Source: Glaciecola sp. UBA2563
GTDB lineage: Bacteria > Pseudomonadota > Gammaproteobacteria > Enterobacterales > Alteromonadaceae
NCBI GenBank assembly: GCA_002340325.1
Contig: DDLV01000039.1
Location: forward strand, 1 to 42,758
Length of the DNA stretch: 42,758 nt
Direction of reading: 5' to 3'
The position numbers and the translations under genes were made by a program. Under the pieces are notes generated by a model. It worked only from the letters and a program-made list of their open reading frames with translations. It had not been told where the DNA came from and searched no databases. Shown in pieces: positions 32,058 to 41,351 of this stretch. Positions within the stretch are counted from its first letter, which is position 1, and each line of letters begins with the position of its first letter.

Positions 32058-33367
32058 TATTCAGTCTCCACTATCATCGCGGCCCCTAGCCCACCAGCCG
32101 CGCATGCAGTGAGCAATCCAGTACCGCCACCGCGACGCTTTAATTCATTAAGCATTTGGGTAATCATTCTTGTGCCGGTTGCAGCAAACGGATGCCCGTA
32201 TGCGATTGAACTTCCCATAACGTTGAACCTGTCCATATCAATCTCGCCCGTTGGTTTTGTGCGGTTGAGTTTTTCTTTAGCAAATGAAGCACTGTTGAAC
32301 ATCTTGACGTTTGCCAGAGTTTGCGCAGCGAATGCTTCATGCATCTCTATAAGCGTAAGATCTTCAAGCTTCATCCCGGCTCTATCCAATGCAAGCGGTG
32401 TTGCATAACTCGGTCCCATTAACATATCTTCCCACACATCAATGGCGGCAAATGCATAACTCTTAATAAAACCAAGTGGTACGTAACCCAACTCAGCTGC
32501 TTTTTTCTCTGTCATCAACAATACTGCTGATGCCCCGTCAGTAAGAGGTGTTGCATTTGCTGCAGTAACACTTCCGTGCTTTTTGTCAAACACGGGGCGC
32601 AATTTGGCGTAGCTTGCCAATTCGGAATCGAATCTAATATTGTTGTCTTTTGAGAATCCTGATTTGTATGGTTCTGCATATGCGGTCATCACTTCGCCAT
32701 CTAAATTCCCTGCTTCCCAATTTTGCGCGGCTCTGGTGTGCGAACGGTGAGCAAGCTCGTCTTGAGACTGTCTTGAAATTGCATGCGTTTTTGCCATTTG
32801 CTCGGCCGTTTGCCCCATCGATAGGCCAGTTGAATATTCTGCAACGGCGGGTGGGACAGGCAGTAAATCTTTAACACCTAGCTTGCTGAAGATTTTAAGC
32901 CTTTGCCCCAGCGACTTTGCTTTTTGTAAGTCAACCAAGGCTCTGGCAAGGGCCTTAGATACACCAATTGGCGACACGGATGTAGAATCGGCGCCGCCTG
33001 CTATGGCAATATCGATGTTGCCGACTAACATCGACTCCGCTGCATTTACTGTAGACTGAAAACTCGTTGCGCAAGCGCGTGACACGCTATACGCATCTGT
33101 ATGCACATTCATTCCAGTGCCTAACACGATTTCTCTGGCAATGTTTGGCGCTTCCGGCATCTGTACAACTTGCCCATACACGACTTGATTAATTTGTTTG
33201 GGGTCAAGTTCATTGCGAACAACCAACTCATTTACCACCATCTTACCCAGATCTACCGCCGGCACACCGTGAAAATAGGTTGCCATTTTTGCAAATGGTG
33301 TTCTCAATCCATCGACAATTGCAATACGTCCCCCGGACGTTGTTTTAAGCTTTTGTTTCTTCGGCAT
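32057..33367 (-). CDS. fadI: 3-ketoacyl-CoA thiolase FadI
   Basis: FadI is the thiolase beta chain that completes each round of beta-oxidation. The 436-aa length equals E. coli FadI. The nucleophile is C99 in SVSRACATSFQS; the His is in AYGHPFAATGTR and the second Cys in TACAAGGLGAAM. It is the first gene of fadI-fadJ and lies 60 bp downstream of a FadR-like palindrome, so induction by long-chain acyl-CoA is likely. Confidence 0.96.
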   Translation of the reverse strand: MPKKQKLKTTSGGRIAIVDGLRTPFAKMATYFHGVPAVDLGKMVVNELVVRNELDPKQINQVVYGQVVQMPEAPNIAREIVLGTGMNVHTDAYSVSRACATSFQSTVNAAESMLVGNIDIAIAGGADSTSVSPIGVSKALARALVDLQKAKSLGQRLKIFSKLGVKDLLPVPPAVAEYSTGLSMGQTAEQMAKTHAISRQSQDELAHRSHTRAAQNWEAGNLDGEVMTAYAEPYKSGFSKDNNIRFDSELASYAKLRPVFDKKHGSVTAANATPLTDGASAVLLMTEKKAAELGYVPLGFIKSYAFAAIDVWEDMLMGPSYATPLALDRAGMKLEDLTLIEMHEAFAAQTLANVKMFNSASFAKEKLNRTKPTGEIDMDRFNVMGSSIAYGHPFAATGTRMITQMLNELKRRGGGTGLLTACAAGGLGAAMIVETE

Positions 33368-33427
33368 AACGTTCCTTTAACAAAAAAAAGCAAACTGAAA
33401 GACAGAATTTTTCCAAACTCTAGACCT

Positions 33428-33444
33428 CTCTGGTCTGACCACTT
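33428..33444 (-). promoter_or_regulatory. FadR operator upstream of fadI
   Basis: The 17-bp site has the perfect palindromic core TGGTCTGACCA (33431-33441), which matches the gammaproteobacterial FadR consensus AACTGGTCTGACCAGTT at all central positions. It lies 60 bp upstream of the fadI start in the divergent region with moxR. FadR would repress until released by acyl-CoA; the position relative to the start site could not be fixed. Confidence 0.72.
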
Positions 33445-33510
33445 AATAAATTTAAGCAAATTGTTAACTAAAACGCAAACAAATTTGTATTAAAAAAAAG
33501 AGCATAGTAG

Positions 33511-33538
33511 TTGATGAACAAAGAATCGAACCTATTAT
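33511..33538 (+). promoter_or_regulatory. Putative promoter of the moxR-Bat operon
   Basis: TTGATG (33511-33516) and TATTAT (33533-33538) are 16 bp apart on the plus strand, about 75 bp before the moxR ATG. The -10 matches five of six positions, the -35 four of six. It is divergent from fadI. Confidence 0.5.
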
Positions 33539-33612
33539 ACGAAGTGAGGTCAACCATTAACGCTTAAAAACGCACCCGCTCACCTCTATTAAATACTGGA
33601 AAAAAAATACGA

Positions 33613-34581
33613 ATGGCAGCTACGCAATTACAAAGACTTCAAACGCACCTTGACGCACAAGTGATTGGTCAACATCAATTAACAAAAAGCATACTGATTT
33701 CACTGCTAGCTGATGGTCACTTACTCGTCGAAGGCCCTCCAGGTTTAGCCAAAACACGCGCTATAAATAGTTTGTCAGATGGTATTGAGGCTAACTTTCA
33801 CCGCGTTCAATTTACCCCTGATCTCCTACCCGCAGACCTGACAGGTACCGATATTTATCGGCCAGAAACAGGCGAGTTCATTTTTCAAAAAGGACCATTA
33901 TTTCATAACCTTATACTCGCAGATGAAATTAATCGAGCACCCGCAAAAGTTCAGGCAGCATTACTAGAAGCGATGGCAGAAAGACAAATTACCGTTGGTG
34001 GCACTACGTATCCTTTACCCGAGCTTTTTCTTGTTATGGCAACACAGAACCCTCTAGAACAAGAGGGCACATACCCGCTACCTGAAGCACAGCTTGATAG
34101 GTTTTTGATGCATGTTGAAATCGATTATCCTGACACGCAAACTGAATTGAGAATACTTAGGTTAACGCGTGGCGAATCAATCGATGAAATCACCGGACAG
34201 CTTCCAGACAACGTAATAAAAATATCTCAAATTGACATTAAGAAGGCTCGTCAAGAAGTACTAAACCTTCACCTAAGTGAAGCAATTGAGACTTACATTG
34301 TGCAACTTATCATTGCGACAAGAGAGCCACAGCATTATTCACAAGCGCTATCGGACAGTATCGAGTTAGGGGTTAGTCCGCGAGCAACTATTGCACTTGA
34401 AAAATGTGCAAGGGCAAATGCATGGCTTGAAGGAAGAGATTTTGTTGGTCCGGATGATGTTCAAGCAGTACTGGCGAACGTACTGCGGCATAGATTGATT
34501 TTGAGTTATCAAGCACAAGCCAAAGGGATGACGCACAACAAAGTCATCGAGCAACTTAAAAACATGGTGCCTGTGCCATAG
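33613..34581 (+). CDS. MoxR-family AAA+ ATPase
   Basis: MoxR ATPases act as chaperones that activate or insert cofactors into VWA-domain partner proteins, which here follow in the same operon. The 322-aa product has Walker A GPPGLAKT (41-48), Walker B LILADEINRAP, MATQNPLEQEGTYPLPEAQLDRF (the sensor/arginine-finger region, split around conserved positions) and a C-terminal lid domain. It is the first gene of a six-gene operon. Confidence 0.94.
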   Translation: MAATQLQRLQTHLDAQVIGQHQLTKSILISLLADGHLLVEGPPGLAKTRAINSLSDGIEANFHRVQFTPDLLPADLTGTDIYRPETGEFIFQKGPLFHNLILADEINRAPAKVQAALLEAMAERQITVGGTTYPLPELFLVMATQNPLEQEGTYPLPEAQLDRFLMHVEIDYPDTQTELRILRLTRGESIDEITGQLPDNVIKISQIDIKKARQEVLNLHLSEAIETYIVQLIIATREPQHYSQALSDSIELGVSPRATIALEKCARANAWLEGRDFVGPDDVQAVLANVLRHRLILSYQAQAKGMTHNKVIEQLKNMVPVP

Positions 34582-34601
34582 GTTAAGGCTTTAAATTTTT
34601 T

Positions 34602-35573
34602 ATGTTAGCAAATAATTTAATTACCTCGTATTTGACTGAATTAGAGTGTGATGGAACCTCGCTAAATCATGCTGAGTTAATGCGATATCGAAATCTAGCA
34701 AACTCAATTAAGTTGCAACCAAATAAGCGAACGTCAAATTTGCAAGCAGGATTGGAACGCTCTGTGATAAAAGGCCGCGGGATGGAATTTGATGAAGCCC
34801 GAAGCTATCAACCTGGTGATGACATTCGCAGCATTGATTGGCGAGTAACCGCTCGCACTGGAAAGCCGCATACCAAGGTGTTTAGGGAAGAGCGCGAAAG
34901 ACCAGTGTTTGTGTTTGTCGATTTGAGCAACTCTATGCATTTTGGCACGGAACTATTATTAAAGAGTGTTCAGGCTTCTCATCTTGCGGCACTATTGGGA
35001 TTCAGCGCAATTAAACGAGGCGATAAAATTGGCGCAGTCATATTCAATCAGCAACAGGATGTTGAGATCAGACCCAAAACAAGAAATAAGGGGATATTGA
35101 CTATCATTGACACTATGGTTCAACATCACTCAAACGACGTAACCATTAATCGAGAAAACACAGCATTTAGTGCATTACAGCGACTTCAGTTTATTGTAAA
35201 ACCTGGCGCGCTCGTGCATCTGATAAGCGACTTCAGTCAGTTTAATCAAGAGCACTTTGACATTGTCGGCACGATGGCGCGGCATTCTGAAATCTCCGCA
35301 AGCCAAATATTTGACCCCTTTGAAATTAAGCTTCCATCTTCAAGCAGTAGACTTACACTTAATATTACTGACGGCGAAATAAATCAAACAATCGATTTTT
35401 CGAATAAAAAATTAAATTCGAATTATTATCAGCGCTCTGTTCATGCACGAGATGCGTTGAAAGAAGCATTTTCAGAAATTGGTGTAACGCTTCGGACAAT
35501 AAGCAGTGGCATGCCCATTGCTGAGCAAATGTCCGTTGGAAAAAACGGATACTTAGTAGGTGAACTATTGTGA
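34602..35573 (+). CDS. DUF58 / VWA-like domain protein
   Basis: The 323-aa product carries the DUF58 signature GRGMEFDEARSYQPGDDI, RSIDWRVTARTGKPHTKVFR and the VWA-like strand VFVFVDLSNSMHFG with a DxSxS-type metal site. No transmembrane segment is evident, so it is probably cytoplasmic. DUF58 proteins accompany MoxR in Bat-type operons. The gene starts 20 bp after moxR and its TGA overlaps the GTG start of the next gene. Confidence 0.92.
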   Translation: MLANNLITSYLTELECDGTSLNHAELMRYRNLANSIKLQPNKRTSNLQAGLERSVIKGRGMEFDEARSYQPGDDIRSIDWRVTARTGKPHTKVFREERERPVFVFVDLSNSMHFGTELLLKSVQASHLAALLGFSAIKRGDKIGAVIFNQQQDVEIRPKTRNKGILTIIDTMVQHHSNDVTINRENTAFSALQRLQFIVKPGALVHLISDFSQFNQEHFDIVGTMARHSEISASQIFDPFEIKLPSSSSRLTLNITDGEINQTIDFSNKKLNSNYYQRSVHARDALKEAFSEIGVTLRTISSGMPIAEQMSVGKNGYLVGELL

Positions 35574-36079
35574 ATCCATTAGCTAATCTAGAAGATATTC
35601 AACTTCCACAAGCTGTTTCAATGTGGCCTTTGGCACCAGCATATTGGGTAAGCATTTTTTTGTTTGCATTGTTACTCATAGTGATTGCATGGATTGTATA
35701 TAAGCGCTTAAAAACGCGTGAATGTCGACGCTTCGTGCGCAAAGTGACGCAGCATATAAACTCACTTGATGATAATGATCCGAATTTTTTACTCAACGTC
35801 CAAAAAGCGCTTAAAATAGCGGCAAACAAAAAGTGGGCACCGGCACAGAGCGAATCGTCAAATTATTCGACCGCAATTACGCAATTTGGCGAGCAATGGA
35901 AAACAGTACTCGCGAAAAGCGAATTTATAAAAAAAGAACCATCAGCTTTAGATATATTATTTAGCGTTCACACTGGTATTTACAATCCATCAAAGGTGCC
36001 TAAAGACAAAGTAAAAATCAAGGAATATGCTGTGTCATGGATCAGATCAGATTGGACCGCCAAGGAGAAAGTTGAGTAG
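35570..36079 (+). CDS. DUF4381 membrane protein of the Bat operon
   Basis: The 169-aa product has one membrane helix (about 26-45), preceded by the typical LEDIQLPQAVSMWPLAPAYW segment. A cytoplasmic helical region with many Lys residues follows. This arrangement is characteristic of DUF4381 proteins found between DUF58 and VWA genes. The start is GTG, overlapping the previous stop by 4 bp. Its job is unknown; a scaffold for the VWA proteins is a reasonable guess. Confidence 0.85.
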   Translation: MNPLANLEDIQLPQAVSMWPLAPAYWVSIFLFALLLIVIAWIVYKRLKTRECRRFVRKVTQHINSLDDNDPNFLLNVQKALKIAANKKWAPAQSESSNYSTAITQFGEQWKTVLAKSEFIKKEPSALDILFSVHTGIYNPSKVPKDKVKIKEYAVSWIRSDWTAKEKVE

Positions 36080-37101
36080 TGTTCGAGTTTTCATTCCCTT
36101 GGGCGTTTGTTTTATTGCCTCTGCCCTTGTTAGTCTATTTTCTCTTGCCGGAAAAGGAAGAAAAGGAAAATACGGCGTTAAGGGTGCCAAATACTCATGC
36201 TTTTTTGGGTAATAATACAGCTGTTGATGCCAAGAACTTTTCTACATTGCTACCTTTAACGTTGATGTGGCTTTTAGTGGTAACTGCTTCTGCGCGTCCT
36301 CAATGGTTGGGAGAACCCATTGCGATACCTACAGAAGGTCGTGATTTAATGGTTGCTGTTGATTTGTCCGGCAGCATGAAAGCGCGCGACATGGAGGTAA
36401 GAGGTCAATTAGTCGACCGGTTGAGTATGATCAAATTTGTGTTAGGTGATTTTATTTCAAGGCGCGTGGGAGATAGATTGGGGCTTATATTGTTCGCCGA
36501 TACTGCATATCTTCAAGCGCCATTGACGTACGACCGAACGACAGTTGAAACCTTATTAAACGAATCACTGATCGGATTAGTCGGTGATAACACTGCTGTT
36601 GGAGATGCCATAGGACTGGCTGTAAAGCGATTTAGGCTGCGAGACGAATCAAATAGAGTACTTATTTTATTAACTGACGGACGAAATACCGCAGGAAACA
36701 TCACGCCCGAACAAGCACTTACATTAGCAGTTGAAAATCAAGTCACCATTTACACAATTGGCGTGGGCAGTAATCAACGCTCAATGTTTGGATTTAGCAT
36801 GCCATCTGCGGGTGCAGATTTCGATGAAGCAAGTTTGCGCAATATAGCTGAGCAGACGGGAGGTCAGTTCTTTAAAGCGCAAGACACACAGTCACTCGTG
36901 CAAATATACCAACGCCTTGATTTGCTAGAGCCTGTGGAAGCTGGCAATGAGAAAATGCGGCCACAACAAGCGTTGTATTTTTGGCCACTCGGCATGGCTT
37001 TATTAATGAGTATCCTAATGGCGTGCTACCGAATCATTCAAGCATCACGGCTTCGTCGACTATCTCAAGCTGAAGAGCGCAATTTACCGGGTGACTTATG
37101 A
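36079..37101 (+). CDS. VWA-domain membrane protein, BatA-like
   Basis: The 340-aa product has two N-terminal membrane helices (about 7-24 and 56-72), a VWA domain and a C-terminal helix (about 297-318). The VWA metal-site motif is D95-L-S97-G-S99 (AVDLSGSMKARDM), with the later TDGRNTAGN Asp. The start is GTG overlapping the previous TAG by one base. BatA-type proteins of the family have been tied to oxygen tolerance and envelope stress in other bacteria; the direct role is unproven. Confidence 0.92.
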   Translation: MFEFSFPWAFVLLPLPLLVYFLLPEKEEKENTALRVPNTHAFLGNNTAVDAKNFSTLLPLTLMWLLVVTASARPQWLGEPIAIPTEGRDLMVAVDLSGSMKARDMEVRGQLVDRLSMIKFVLGDFISRRVGDRLGLILFADTAYLQAPLTYDRTTVETLLNESLIGLVGDNTAVGDAIGLAVKRFRLRDESNRVLILLTDGRNTAGNITPEQALTLAVENQVTIYTIGVGSNQRSMFGFSMPSAGADFDEASLRNIAEQTGGQFFKAQDTQSLVQIYQRLDLLEPVEAGNEKMRPQQALYFWPLGMALLMSILMACYRIIQASRLRRLSQAEERNLPGDL

Positions 37102-38990
37102 TTGATTGGCAGGCATTTCATTTTTTAAGGCCAGCTGCGCTGATAGGTATTGTTATATTGCCCTTGGCTTGTTATGCGATCTACAGATTAAAGCAAAACC
37201 AAACCCAATGGCGCTCGTACATACCTGCTCATCTTCAATCCTTTTTGCTAGTTGAATCTAAGCATTATAAAAGTCAGTCGCAGTATTGGCTCTTGGCCGT
37301 AATTTGGGCTATCGCTTGCGTCGCGCTAGCTGGCCCGACTTGGCAGAAGTTACCGCAGCCAGTTTACCAATCACAATCAGGCAAAGTCATACTTGCTGAC
37401 ATGTCTCTTTCGATGCGCGCTACTGATGTCAGCCCTGACCGACTTACGCGCTTGAGATTTAAGGCGCTTGACCTTTTGGATTTAATCGATGATGGCGAGG
37501 TGGGGCTGGTTGCTTATGCGGGTGACGCCTTTACGATAAGCCCGCTTACTGAAGATGTCGCAAATATTAAAAACCTAATTCCGAGTTTGAGCCCGGAAAT
37601 AATGCCAGTTCTTGGCAGCAATCCATATGCAGCATTAGTACAAGCAAAACAGTTACTTGAGAATGCGGGGTACACACAAGGCGATATATACTGGCTGACT
37701 GATGGCATAGCAATTGAAGATATTGAACTGATAAGAGAATTTATTGACCAAAATACTGTTAGAATCTCCGTGTTGCTAGTGGGAACAACGCAAGGAGCAC
37801 CTATCCGCCAGATTGACGGTACGTTACTAAAGGATAGGGCTGGAAACATTGTGATTCCAAAAGTTGACCAATATTTGTTCAATCGAGCGTTAGTAAACAG
37901 TGATGCAAGTTTTGTTCTTATGAGTGCTGATGATAGTGACGTAAAAGCGATGGTGTTAGACGATAATATATTTTCTCGAGAAATCGAAAACAGTGACGAT
38001 GAACGATCTGGTGATTTATGGCAAGACATGGGAGGATATATCATACTGTTATTACTCCCTCTACTAGCGCTTCTATTTCGCAAAGGCGTCGTATTTAGCA
38101 TGGTCCTAGTGATCACACTAATTCCTTATACTGATGCCACCGCACAAAATGCTCAGTCCACTTTAGATGAGGAAAACTACACTTTTAATGCGTTATTTAT
38201 GAATCAAAATCAGCGCGCAAAAAAGCACTTTCAAAATCAAGCGTATCAAAAGGCACAAGAACAATTTATTGATAAAGACTGGAAGGCTGCAGCTGCGTAT
38301 AAAGCCGGAGATTACGCGACTGCTAGCAGTTTATATGGCCAGCTGGAAGGAACAAACAGTTTATATAATTTGGGTAATAGCCTTGCGATGCAAGGACAGA
38401 TTCAAGAAGCAATCTCTGCATATACCGATGTCCTTGAAAAACAACCAGATCATATACAGGCCAAAAAGAACAAAGAAATTTTAGAGGAAATGTTAGAACA
38501 ACAACAAGACAACACTCAAAATCAAAACGAATCTGGTTCCAATGAGCAAAATAGCGAGCAGGATTCATCACAAAGCCAGCAAAATTCACAACAACAAAAC
38601 CAATCACAACAGCAGGATTCTCAGGCGCAATCGCAATCGCAGGAAAACAATCAAACTGAAAACGATAATCAGCAATCGCAAGCGCAGTCAGATGAGCAAG
38701 CCCAGCAGCAAGAGCAGCAAAAGCAGCAACAAACCCAACAGCAGCAAAATGAACAAGCTGACGAAGCCTCGTCACAAAAACAACAAGCAAAAGCTGACGA
38801 CTCTATAGTACCGGGTAATATAGACCCCAGTCAGATGACCCCAGAAGAGCGCGAAAAAATGCGCCAAATGCAAATGCTATTAAATAAAATCCCAGATGAC
38901 CCCGCATTCTTACTTAAAAGGAAAATGCTTGTGGAATCGCAGCAGCGACAAACGCAAGGGGCGCCTTTAATGCAACAGCAGACTTGGTAA
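37098..38990 (+). CDS. VWA + TPR membrane protein, BatB-BatC fusion
   Basis: The 630-aa product joins a BatB-like part (two N-terminal helices; VWA motif D101-M-S103-L-S105; a membrane helix about 315-345) to a BatC-like part. The BatC-like part has a further hydrophobic segment, TPR repeats (about 395-470, AAAYKAGDYATASSLYG and AISAYTDVLEKQPDHIQAK) and a long Gln/Asn/Ser-rich tract (about 470-575). It ends in a conserved charged helix (PEEREKMRQMQMLLNKIPDD) typical of the family C-terminus. It overlaps the preceding gene by 4 bp. Confidence 0.92.
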   Translation: MIDWQAFHFLRPAALIGIVILPLACYAIYRLKQNQTQWRSYIPAHLQSFLLVESKHYKSQSQYWLLAVIWAIACVALAGPTWQKLPQPVYQSQSGKVILADMSLSMRATDVSPDRLTRLRFKALDLLDLIDDGEVGLVAYAGDAFTISPLTEDVANIKNLIPSLSPEIMPVLGSNPYAALVQAKQLLENAGYTQGDIYWLTDGIAIEDIELIREFIDQNTVRISVLLVGTTQGAPIRQIDGTLLKDRAGNIVIPKVDQYLFNRALVNSDASFVLMSADDSDVKAMVLDDNIFSREIENSDDERSGDLWQDMGGYIILLLLPLLALLFRKGVVFSMVLVITLIPYTDATAQNAQSTLDEENYTFNALFMNQNQRAKKHFQNQAYQKAQEQFIDKDWKAAAAYKAGDYATASSLYGQLEGTNSLYNLGNSLAMQGQIQEAISAYTDVLEKQPDHIQAKKNKEILEEMLEQQQDNTQNQNESGSNEQNSEQDSSQSQQNSQQQNQSQQQDSQAQSQSQENNQTENDNQQSQAQSDEQAQQQEQQKQQQTQQQQNEQADEASSQKQQAKADDSIVPGNIDPSQMTPEEREKMRQMQMLLNKIPDDPAFLLKRKMLVESQQRQTQGAPLMQQQTW

Positions 38991-38994
38991 CACT

Positions 38995-40689
38995 ATGGTT
39001 AGAATACTTCTGATTATGTTTTTGTTTTGCCTAAACGTTACGTCAAAGGCAAATGCAATTGAGCTAGTGGCATCACTTGATAGAAACCCAATTAATGCTG
39101 ATGAATCAGTCACATTAATGATCACTGCGAATGGTGATATTGACAATGAACAGCCAGATTTTTCTGCGTTGAACAATGATTTTCGTTTTAACACGCCTTC
39201 TGTGAGCAGATCGACTCAGATTATCAATGGCGTGCGTTCTTCTTCTGTCACGTGGAGAATCAATCTTATTCCCAAGCGCGCTGGCACCTTTATAATCCCA
39301 AAATTTTCACTACTTGGCACTGAGAGTAATAGTATCGGACTACGCGTAATGCCAGCTGGCACAGCTTCGGGCGAGCCCAGAGAATTCTACCTGTCTACCG
39401 AAATAAATGCCGATGAAATTTTTTTACAGCAACAGCTAGTGTATACGGTAAAAATTTTTATTGCTGGTGATATTCAAAGCGGATCATTATCGGAACCTGA
39501 GCTAGCTGGCGCCATCATTGAAAAACTCGGTGAAGATAAGGAATATGAAGAACTCATTGATGGCGTTAGGTATCGTATTATTGAGAGAAAATTCGCTGTT
39601 ATTCCGCAGTCTAGCGGCCAATTCACAATAAACAGTCCTGTTTTTGAAGCACGCGTTATCAGTAGGCTAGGTCAAAACTTTGCATATTTTAATCGTACCA
39701 AAACAATAACGCGCATCGGACCTGAAAAAACGATTACGGTCAAACCGATACCCAATGATTACCAGTTTACCTGGCTACCAAGTGAACAAGTCGTCCTTGA
39801 GGAAGAGTGGCAAGGCAATACTGATAGTTTGGTCGCCGGTGAGCCAGCAACAAGGACCATAACGCTGACAGCGTTGGGATTGACTGAAGAACAATTGCCC
39901 GATATTGAAGCTGTTTATCACCCAAGCTTTAAAACCTATCCAGAGCAACCCCAACGCGCAACAGTACAGCGAGATAATCGCCTTATTTCTCAGTCTGTGT
40001 TAAATACAGCTATCATTGCAGAACAAGCCGGTCAGTTCGTGTTACCAGAAATCACGGTGCCATGGTTCAATGTAAACACAGGACAAACAGAGTTTGCTAC
40101 AATACCCGCACGAAGCATTTCAGTTGTGCAAGGCAATACTCCCACAGCACCTCAACCGCAAACCATTCCTGAAAATCAGGTTAAAGAACAAAACGACGAA
40201 TTCGCACAGGACGAAACGCAGATCGTCAGAGACCAAGAAGACGCTGCCCTTTTTGACTGGCTTCATCTTGTGCTGCTTGTGCTGGTATTTATATTAGCGG
40301 GAGCTTTGGCAACTGTAGTATTCAGGAAGCATCAAAACCCGGCACCATCACAGCCACCCGCCTTGACTAATGATGATGAAGATATTGCATGGAAACGACT
40401 CGCATACACCATTGAGCAAGGACAATTAAACAACCTACCTAAAGTGTTTTCGGGGTGGGCAAGTATTATTTTTAACAAACCACAGATTACTGTGCAGCAC
40501 GCTTTGACATTAATGGATAATAAAGATATCACAAATTCTTATAATGCAATGATGTCAACGCGTTATTCGACAAATAGTATTGATATAGACCAACGCGACT
40601 TTATCAACAAACTCGCTATACAGCGCAAAACGTTGCAATCCCCCACCGATTCTGGCCTTCCTAGTCTTTATCCATCCGCAATAAGTTAA
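38995..40689 (+). CDS. BatD-family periplasmic/membrane protein
   Basis: The 564-aa product has an N-terminal signal peptide (about 1-22, ending SKANA), several Ig-like beta domains with the BatD pattern ELVASLDRNPINADESVTL and a C-terminal membrane helix (about 423-446). A short cytoplasmic tail follows. It is the last gene of the moxR-Bat operon, 4 bp after the BatB-C gene. BatD is thought to form an envelope complex with the VWA proteins. Confidence 0.9.
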   Translation: MVRILLIMFLFCLNVTSKANAIELVASLDRNPINADESVTLMITANGDIDNEQPDFSALNNDFRFNTPSVSRSTQIINGVRSSSVTWRINLIPKRAGTFIIPKFSLLGTESNSIGLRVMPAGTASGEPREFYLSTEINADEIFLQQQLVYTVKIFIAGDIQSGSLSEPELAGAIIEKLGEDKEYEELIDGVRYRIIERKFAVIPQSSGQFTINSPVFEARVISRLGQNFAYFNRTKTITRIGPEKTITVKPIPNDYQFTWLPSEQVVLEEEWQGNTDSLVAGEPATRTITLTALGLTEEQLPDIEAVYHPSFKTYPEQPQRATVQRDNRLISQSVLNTAIIAEQAGQFVLPEITVPWFNVNTGQTEFATIPARSISVVQGNTPTAPQPQTIPENQVKEQNDEFAQDETQIVRDQEDAALFDWLHLVLLVLVFILAGALATVVFRKHQNPAPSQPPALTNDDEDIAWKRLAYTIEQGQLNNLPKVFSGWASIIFNKPQITVQHALTLMDNKDITNSYNAMMSTRYSTNSIDIDQRDFINKLAIQRKTLQSPTDSGLPSLYPSAIS

Positions 40690-40713
40690 TAAAAACTAAA
40701 AGATTGTGTTATT

Positions 40714-40722
40714 TGCTATACT
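40714..40722 (+). promoter_or_regulatory. Candidate extended -10 promoter of the ECF sigma operon
   Basis: TGCTATACT is a five-of-six match to TATAAT with the TGn extension, about 75 bp before the sigma-factor start. No -35 hexamer is clear at the proper distance. An ECF-type autoregulatory promoter could not be recognised without other target sites. Confidence 0.35.
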
Positions 40723-40796
40723 AAAGATTATAACTCGACGAACACTAGCCAACTCCTTCACGTAGACGGCGACGCGTTGCAATCAAAAAAATACTT

Positions 40797-41351
40797 ATGA
40801 CACGAAATATTCCAGACACCGACGCGGTCTTATCTGACATGAAAACAAAACAATTAAAATACGAAGCCTTAGTAAAGGCTTACCATGCTGATGTCTTTAG
40901 ATATGCAGTTTGGTTAATAAAAGATCGCGCAATTGCTGAAGACGTAGTGCAAGAAACGTTCTTACGCGCATGGAAGTCGCTAGACAGTTTGCAAGACGAC
41001 GCTGCAGCAAAAGCATGGCTGATTACCATCCTGCGTCGAGAAAACGCTCGCCGGTTCGAACGAAAAGCATTCGATTTGGTTGATATTGATGATGTTAGTA
41101 TCGCTGACCAAAAGCAAGAACAAGGCACCGTTGCTGAACGACGTGACTTGCGTGTCGCTATTGAAAAGTTAAGTGAAGAATACCGTGAGCCGCTTGTTCT
41201 ACAGGTGATGATGGGATTCAGTGGCGATGAAATAGCACAGCAATTAGGATTAAACAAAAATACTGTTATGACGAGGCTGTTTAGAGCGCGAAGTCAACTA
41301 AAAGACCTAATGACAACAGGTGTATCGACCGAGGTAAAAGCAAGTGGATGA
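40797..41351 (+). CDS. ECF-type sigma-70 family RNA polymerase sigma factor
   Basis: The 184-aa protein has region 2 (about 20-90; YEALVKAYHADVFRYAVWL, AEDVVQETFLRAWKSLDSL) and region 4 (about 125-178; LSEEYREPLVLQVMMGFSGDEIAQQLG and an HTH ending KNTVMTRLFRARSQL). It lacks regions 1 and 3, as ECF factors do. Its end overlaps the DUF3379 gene by 8 bp, the typical sigma/anti-sigma pairing. Target promoters are not identifiable from this window. Confidence 0.93.
   Translation: MTRNIPDTDAVLSDMKTKQLKYEALVKAYHADVFRYAVWLIKDRAIAEDVVQETFLRAWKSLDSLQDDAAAKAWLITILRRENARRFERKAFDLVDIDDVSIADQKQEQGTVAERRDLRVAIEKLSEEYREPLVLQVMMGFSGDEIAQQLGLNKNTVMTRLFRARSQLKDLMTTGVSTEVKASG

Noticed and set aside
37514..38790. 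Long minus-strand ORFs (200 and 155 codons) opposite the BatB-BatC gene
   Set aside because: They are antisense to a strongly supported gene; the second arises from the Gln-rich repeat coding region.
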